DNA of 64,000 nucleotides from Paenirhizobium naphthalenivorans (lineage in GTDB: Bacteria > Pseudomonadota > Alphaproteobacteria > Rhizobiales > Rhizobiaceae): the NCBI RefSeq assembly GCF_007992095.1, contig NZ_BJZP01000014.1, positions 1-64,000 of the forward strand, read 5' to 3'. The notes under the pieces were generated by a model, which had not been told where the DNA came from, did no database searches, and saw nothing but the letters and a program-made list of their open reading frames with translations. This document shows positions 61,378-64,000 of the stretch, piece by piece (positions within the stretch are counted from its first letter, which is position 1; each line of letters opens with the position of its first letter). Position numbers and translations under genes: made by a program.

Positions 61378-61851
61378 ATGTCCGCGCATCTCATTTCTCG
61401 AGCCCCCATCGGCTCAATCATCGCCTGGTCGGACGGCGCGCCGCGCCCGCCCGAACGTCATCGCAAAAAGCTGTCCGCCTGGAAGACCAACAATGGCAGC
61501 GGGCGCCTGATCCGCAAGGAGGACGAACGTTCCGTCGGCAGCGTCATCCTTCCCGCGAATTTCACGCTTCATGAGGCGGATCATGGCGCGGGCGGCGTCA
61601 TCGCCATTTGCGTCCATCGGACCTTCTCGCTGGGATCCAGCCTGCGGTTCACGATCATCGAGCGACCAGCCATCGGCTCAGTCCGCATTTTCAACCAGAT
61701 GGGCGAGCATGCCGAACTGGTGCATCTCGCCGCCGACCGGCAGGCCGCGGAGGAATGGCTGTCCCGGCATGGCTATCCCTACGCCAGGTTCGAAGAAGTC
61801 ACGGCGGACGAGATCGCGGCCGACGTCGTGGAAGGGAGGGTTGCGGCATGA
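61378..61851 (+). CDS. Conserved hypothetical plasmid protein (157 residues)
   Basis: Reads MSAHLISRAPIGSIIAWSDG, RLIRKEDERSVGSVILPANF, TLHEADHGAGGVIAICVHRT and RPAIGSVRIFNQMGEHAELV. Mixed alpha/beta, no membrane segments, no catalytic motif I can name. GGAGG lies just upstream of ATG 61378, and the stop overlaps the next gene (ATGA), so the two are made together. Part of the block of conserved rhizobial plasmid genes. Function unknown. Confidence 0.75.
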   Translation: MSAHLISRAPIGSIIAWSDGAPRPPERHRKKLSAWKTNNGSGRLIRKEDERSVGSVILPANFTLHEADHGAGGVIAICVHRTFSLGSSLRFTIIERPAIGSVRIFNQMGEHAELVHLAADRQAAEEWLSRHGYPYARFEEVTADEIAADVVEGRVAA

Positions 61852-62735
61852 GCACCGTCCCTAGCACGACCGAGGCGGCTGAAGCCCTCGGATTTCCGGG
61901 GGTGCAATTCGGTATAAGTTCCGATGGCCTTCCCGTTGCCCTCGTGGCGGACACGGCGTTCGCGATGATGACCTCACGCGGCGGCACATTCTCACACGCG
62001 ACGGCCTGGAAGATCAACCGGCCCCTCGACCAGTGGAAGCGATCGGATTTCTACAGCTTTTCCGGTGAACTCGCCGATGAAGCGGACTTCCGCGCCAAAG
62101 TCGCGGAAAACGCCGAGCATCAGCGCGAGAAGCAGGCGCTCGGCCGTCGAGAGATTGGCGGCAATTCAAGCAGCCCCTGGGGTACGGCACAGAGTGCGCA
62201 CCTCTATGCCGAAGGTGTCATTTTCTTCTCGACGGCCAGCCACGGCGGATTTCGTCTTTCCCCCGATCGGAACGCTGAGGTGCGCGCCGATCTTCGAAGC
62301 AGTGGTGGATGGTATGAGGAGGATGAGGCATGGGCGATTGTCGCTCTTACTTTCCCCGCGCTCTTCACGGCTTTCGAGCGGCGTTGCGCGGAGCAAACCA
62401 TCAAGGACAACTGGCCCCAGGCATGGGAGGCTATTCACGGAACGGTCCTTACGCCCGGCGAATCCCGCACCAAGGACCGGCACCTGTTCGAGCGCGAGCA
62501 TGAGGCGGATTGGGTGGTGATCTCAACCATCAATTCCAGCCACCGGGAGGGCTTTGTCGAGTGTGTCGCGACGATGGGTGGCAAGCGTGATCGCCAATCG
62601 CAAGAACGGCGTTTCCTCGTCCCCAAGTCCGAATACGACATGGGCCGGTTCGGCTTTGTGATCGATCCCGCACGGCATAGCGATTACGATGGCCCGTCGG
62701 ATTTCATCGGCTGGCAGCGGGGGAACGCCGCATAA
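61848..62735 (+). CDS. DUF7007 domain protein
   Basis: A 295-residue protein: GVQFGISSDGLPVALVADTA, then RRE-x-GG-x-SSPWGTAQSAH and GVIFFSTASHGGFRLSPDRN, ending DWVVISTINSSHREGFVECV and GRFGFVIDPARHSD. The segment around WGTAQSAH/STASHGGFRLS is typical of DUF7007 proteins on alphaproteobacterial plasmids. Function unknown. ATG 61848 overlaps the upstream stop by 4 nt. Confidence 0.72.
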   Translation: MSTVPSTTEAAEALGFPGVQFGISSDGLPVALVADTAFAMMTSRGGTFSHATAWKINRPLDQWKRSDFYSFSGELADEADFRAKVAENAEHQREKQALGRREIGGNSSSPWGTAQSAHLYAEGVIFFSTASHGGFRLSPDRNAEVRADLRSSGGWYEEDEAWAIVALTFPALFTAFERRCAEQTIKDNWPQAWEAIHGTVLTPGESRTKDRHLFEREHEADWVVISTINSSHREGFVECVATMGGKRDRQSQERRFLVPKSEYDMGRFGFVIDPARHSDYDGPSDFIGWQRGNAA

Positions 62736-62770
62736 TCCCGTCAGTTGATCGTCAGGTGCTGCTCTTCCGC

Positions 62771-63061
62771 ATGGAAGAGGCACGCAGACAGACACAGCAC
62801 CAGCTCGATCTTATCGAGCGGCGGATCACGCGACGCATGACGGCGCTGATCCCCAGCCTGAAACCGAAGCGCAGGGTGTATCGGGGCGGCAGGCCGCCCG
62901 ATGCGAGCGCGTTTCTCGAACAGTATCGCGCCAATCTCGCGGCCATCACCGCCGAGCGGCAGCCCGAGATAGATGCATTGTCCCGCAAACTCGCCCGGCA
63001 GGACCGGGCGATCGCATTGCTGCGCGAGCGGGACGGCAGCCCGACCGCCCGCGCGGCCTGA
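62771..63061 (+). CDS. Small basic hypothetical protein
   Basis: 96 residues, very Arg-rich and helical: MEEARRQTQHQLDLIERRIT then RRMTALIPSLKPKRRVYRGG and a heptad-like end (IDALSRKLARQDRAIALLRE). Probably nucleic-acid binding or coiled-coil. ATG 62771 is the first good start; a GTG at 62756 is also in frame. It follows the DUF7007 gene by 35 bp. Family not recognised. Confidence 0.55.
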   Translation: MEEARRQTQHQLDLIERRITRRMTALIPSLKPKRRVYRGGRPPDASAFLEQYRANLAAITAERQPEIDALSRKLARQDRAIALLRERDGSPTARAA

Positions 63062-63092
63062 CGTCCCGCAAAAGATAACCGGGACAGCCGCC

Positions 63093-63308
63093 ATGATCTT
63101 CCGCTGCTACCGATGCGGCCAGTCATGGTCGGATCACCCAGTCACGCGCGTCAGATGCCCGACCTGCCGGGCGGCGCCAGGTGCATGGTGCCGCCGGCCA
63201 TCCGGACACCGGGCGATGGAGCTGCATGTCGATCGCGAACATGCAGCGCGCCCAGGGCGTCCATCAGCTGATCTGGAGCATCTGCGGAACCGGTATAGGC
63301 GCCGGTGA
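63093..63308 (+). CDS. Small zinc-ribbon protein
   Basis: 71 residues. It has CYRCGQSWSDHP and VRCPTCRAAPGAWCRRPSGH, i.e. two CxxC pairs plus further Cys and His, followed by ELHVDREHAARPG. The second half matches the zinc-finger type found in small mobile-element proteins (CPTC, then APGAWC, RPSGH, H-x-DR). Likely DNA binding. ATG 63093 follows the basic small gene by 31 bp. Confidence 0.68.
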   Translation: MIFRCYRCGQSWSDHPVTRVRCPTCRAAPGAWCRRPSGHRAMELHVDREHAARPGRPSADLEHLRNRYRRR

Positions 63309-63850
63309 CGCGATAGGGTTGGGATACATCCGGCCCTCGCTCGCATCCTGACGACCTCGGCCGGGATTCTCGGCACGCCCGTCGGTTCGTTGCGATCGCC
63401 GCAAACGGATGGACTCGCTCATCCCGACGCTGACCTGAAAACGGGCGGAACGGGGCGGTCTTCGAGCTGCTGCTCCGTCCGTTGCGCAGGAGCGGTCTCT
63501 TCTTCCGGGAGAGCGGCCCAGCCATGTTTTCGTCCTCCTGCCGCATCGATGGAGCGACGCAGCGCTCACCGGCATCCCCTCGGTGTGGGCTGCGGTCTGA
63601 ACCGTCTGCCGGAGGTTTCAAGGCCGCGTGCCGCGCCGCGTTGCGGCCGGTCCTCGCCGATCTCGCAGGCCGGGGCCGCGTCCTTCGCAAGGGCTGAAAG
63701 CCCTGCTCGTCCGCAACCCCCTCCCGCTCGCCTGGCAAGGGCCGGACCCTGAAACCTCCGGCGCGCGCCGGTTCCTTTCGGCCGCACCCGAGGGGACGCC
63801 GGCAAGCGCCGGCGAGTCTCCCAAGGGCGAACCGAAGAAAGGACTTCAAC
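63309..63850. other. Long leader region without a gene
   Basis: About 540 GC-rich bases. Open frames on both strands are long only because stops are rare; none has a domain. It contains the conserved hairpin motif copy B (63679-63713) and other GC-rich inverted segments (for example GGCGCGCGCC around 63759). It looks like an untranslated leader of the gene at 63851. Confidence 0.45.
63679..63713. repeat. Conserved leader hairpin motif, copy B
   Basis: CGTCCTTCGCAAGGGCTGAA then AGCCCTGCTCGTCCG; nearly the same as copy A at 59441-59474, with the GGGCT/AGCCC stem kept. It ends 137 bp upstream of the next start codon, similar to copy A (127 bp). Confidence 0.6.
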
Positions 63851-64000
63851 ATGGCCAAGACCGCTCAATCTCCGCGTCAGACCCCCCGCGTCGTGCAACT
63901 GCGCAAGGGCGTCAACCTCGAAATGGTCAGGCTCTGCTGCCCCGACGCCAGCCAGGCCACCCTCATCTCCGAAAGCTTCGGCCTTGCCCTCCTCGACAGC
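63851..64000 (+). CDS. Partial gene, N-terminal 50 codons (hypothetical)
   Basis: Begins at ATG 63851, with GAAAGGA shortly upstream, and runs off the window. Visible sequence: MAKTAQSPRQTPRVVQLRKG then VNLEMVRLCCPDASQATLIS. The basic, Pro-containing start and good codon use suggest a real conserved plasmid gene. Family unknown from this fragment. Confidence 0.6.
   Translation, partial: MAKTAQSPRQTPRVVQLRKGVNLEMVRLCCPDASQATLISESFGLALLDS

Noticed and set aside
1-64000. CRISPR array or tRNA/rRNA gene
   Set aside because: No array of regularly spaced direct repeats, no cas-type protein and no tRNA-like cloverleaf was noticed.

Overview
The window looks like part of a large conjugative repABC plasmid from the Rhizobiales, most likely Rhizobiaceae (Rhizobium, Agrobacterium or Sinorhizobium/Ensifer). 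The evidence is a complete traI-trbBCDEJKLFGHI mating-pair operon in Ti-plasmid order, divergent from repABC, with two LuxR/TraR-type boxes between them. There is also an antisense RNA between repB and repC, and a right-hand block of conserved rhizobial plasmid genes (DUF1419, DUF3085, TOPRIM, ParB-like and DarB-like proteins). No rRNA, tRNA or CRISPR array was seen.

Layout. 1-5.1 kb: small membrane proteins, a universal stress protein, and a MarR-EmrA-EmrB efflux operon. 5.2-9.2 kb: mobile-element debris, including a serine-resolvase/IS1595-transposase fusion, an intact IS1380-family element with TSD, and a Nudix hydrolase. 9.8-20.1 kb: traI-trb type IV secretion operon on the minus strand. 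20.1-24.2 kb: tra boxes, then repA, repB, two 26-bp palindromes (parS candidates), ctRNA and repC. 24.2-26 kb: serine recombinase and a VapBC-type module. 26.3-48.8 kb: a dense defence island. 48.9-64 kb: SRAP protein, the conserved plasmid backbone genes and an IS110-family insertion.

Defence island. It holds (i) a complete type III CBASS: CD-NTase, HORMA, TRIP13-like ATPase and a nuclease-SAVED effector; (ii) a divergent four-gene operon RHH-GNAT-XRE-ImmA in which every junction is a 4-nt overlap; the two operons share a short promoter region with twin AATAGCTATT palindromes; (iii) an operon of a winged-helix protein, an AbiEii-like nucleotidyltransferase and a PP2C-like phosphatase, preceded by a 7-bp tandem repeat; (iv) an AbiEi/AbiEii pair with clear operator-like inverted repeats; (v) wrecked dinB and dnaE2 genes joined head to head; (vi) a four-gene operon of a PHP-ATPase (TrlF family), a 2-oxoglutarate oxygenase-like protein, a HEPN-like/zinc protein and a DUF3644 HEPN-like protein; (vii) a CoiA-like nuclease. 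Items ii, iii and vi are the best candidates for an undescribed system.

How it fits together. RepABC with the ctRNA and palindromic sites maintains the plasmid. TraI would make an acyl-homoserine lactone, and a TraR-like receptor (not in the window) would act at the two boxes to drive trb and probably also repABC. The relaxase and coupling protein are not in the window. Function assignments rest on motifs and remembered family features, not on database searches.
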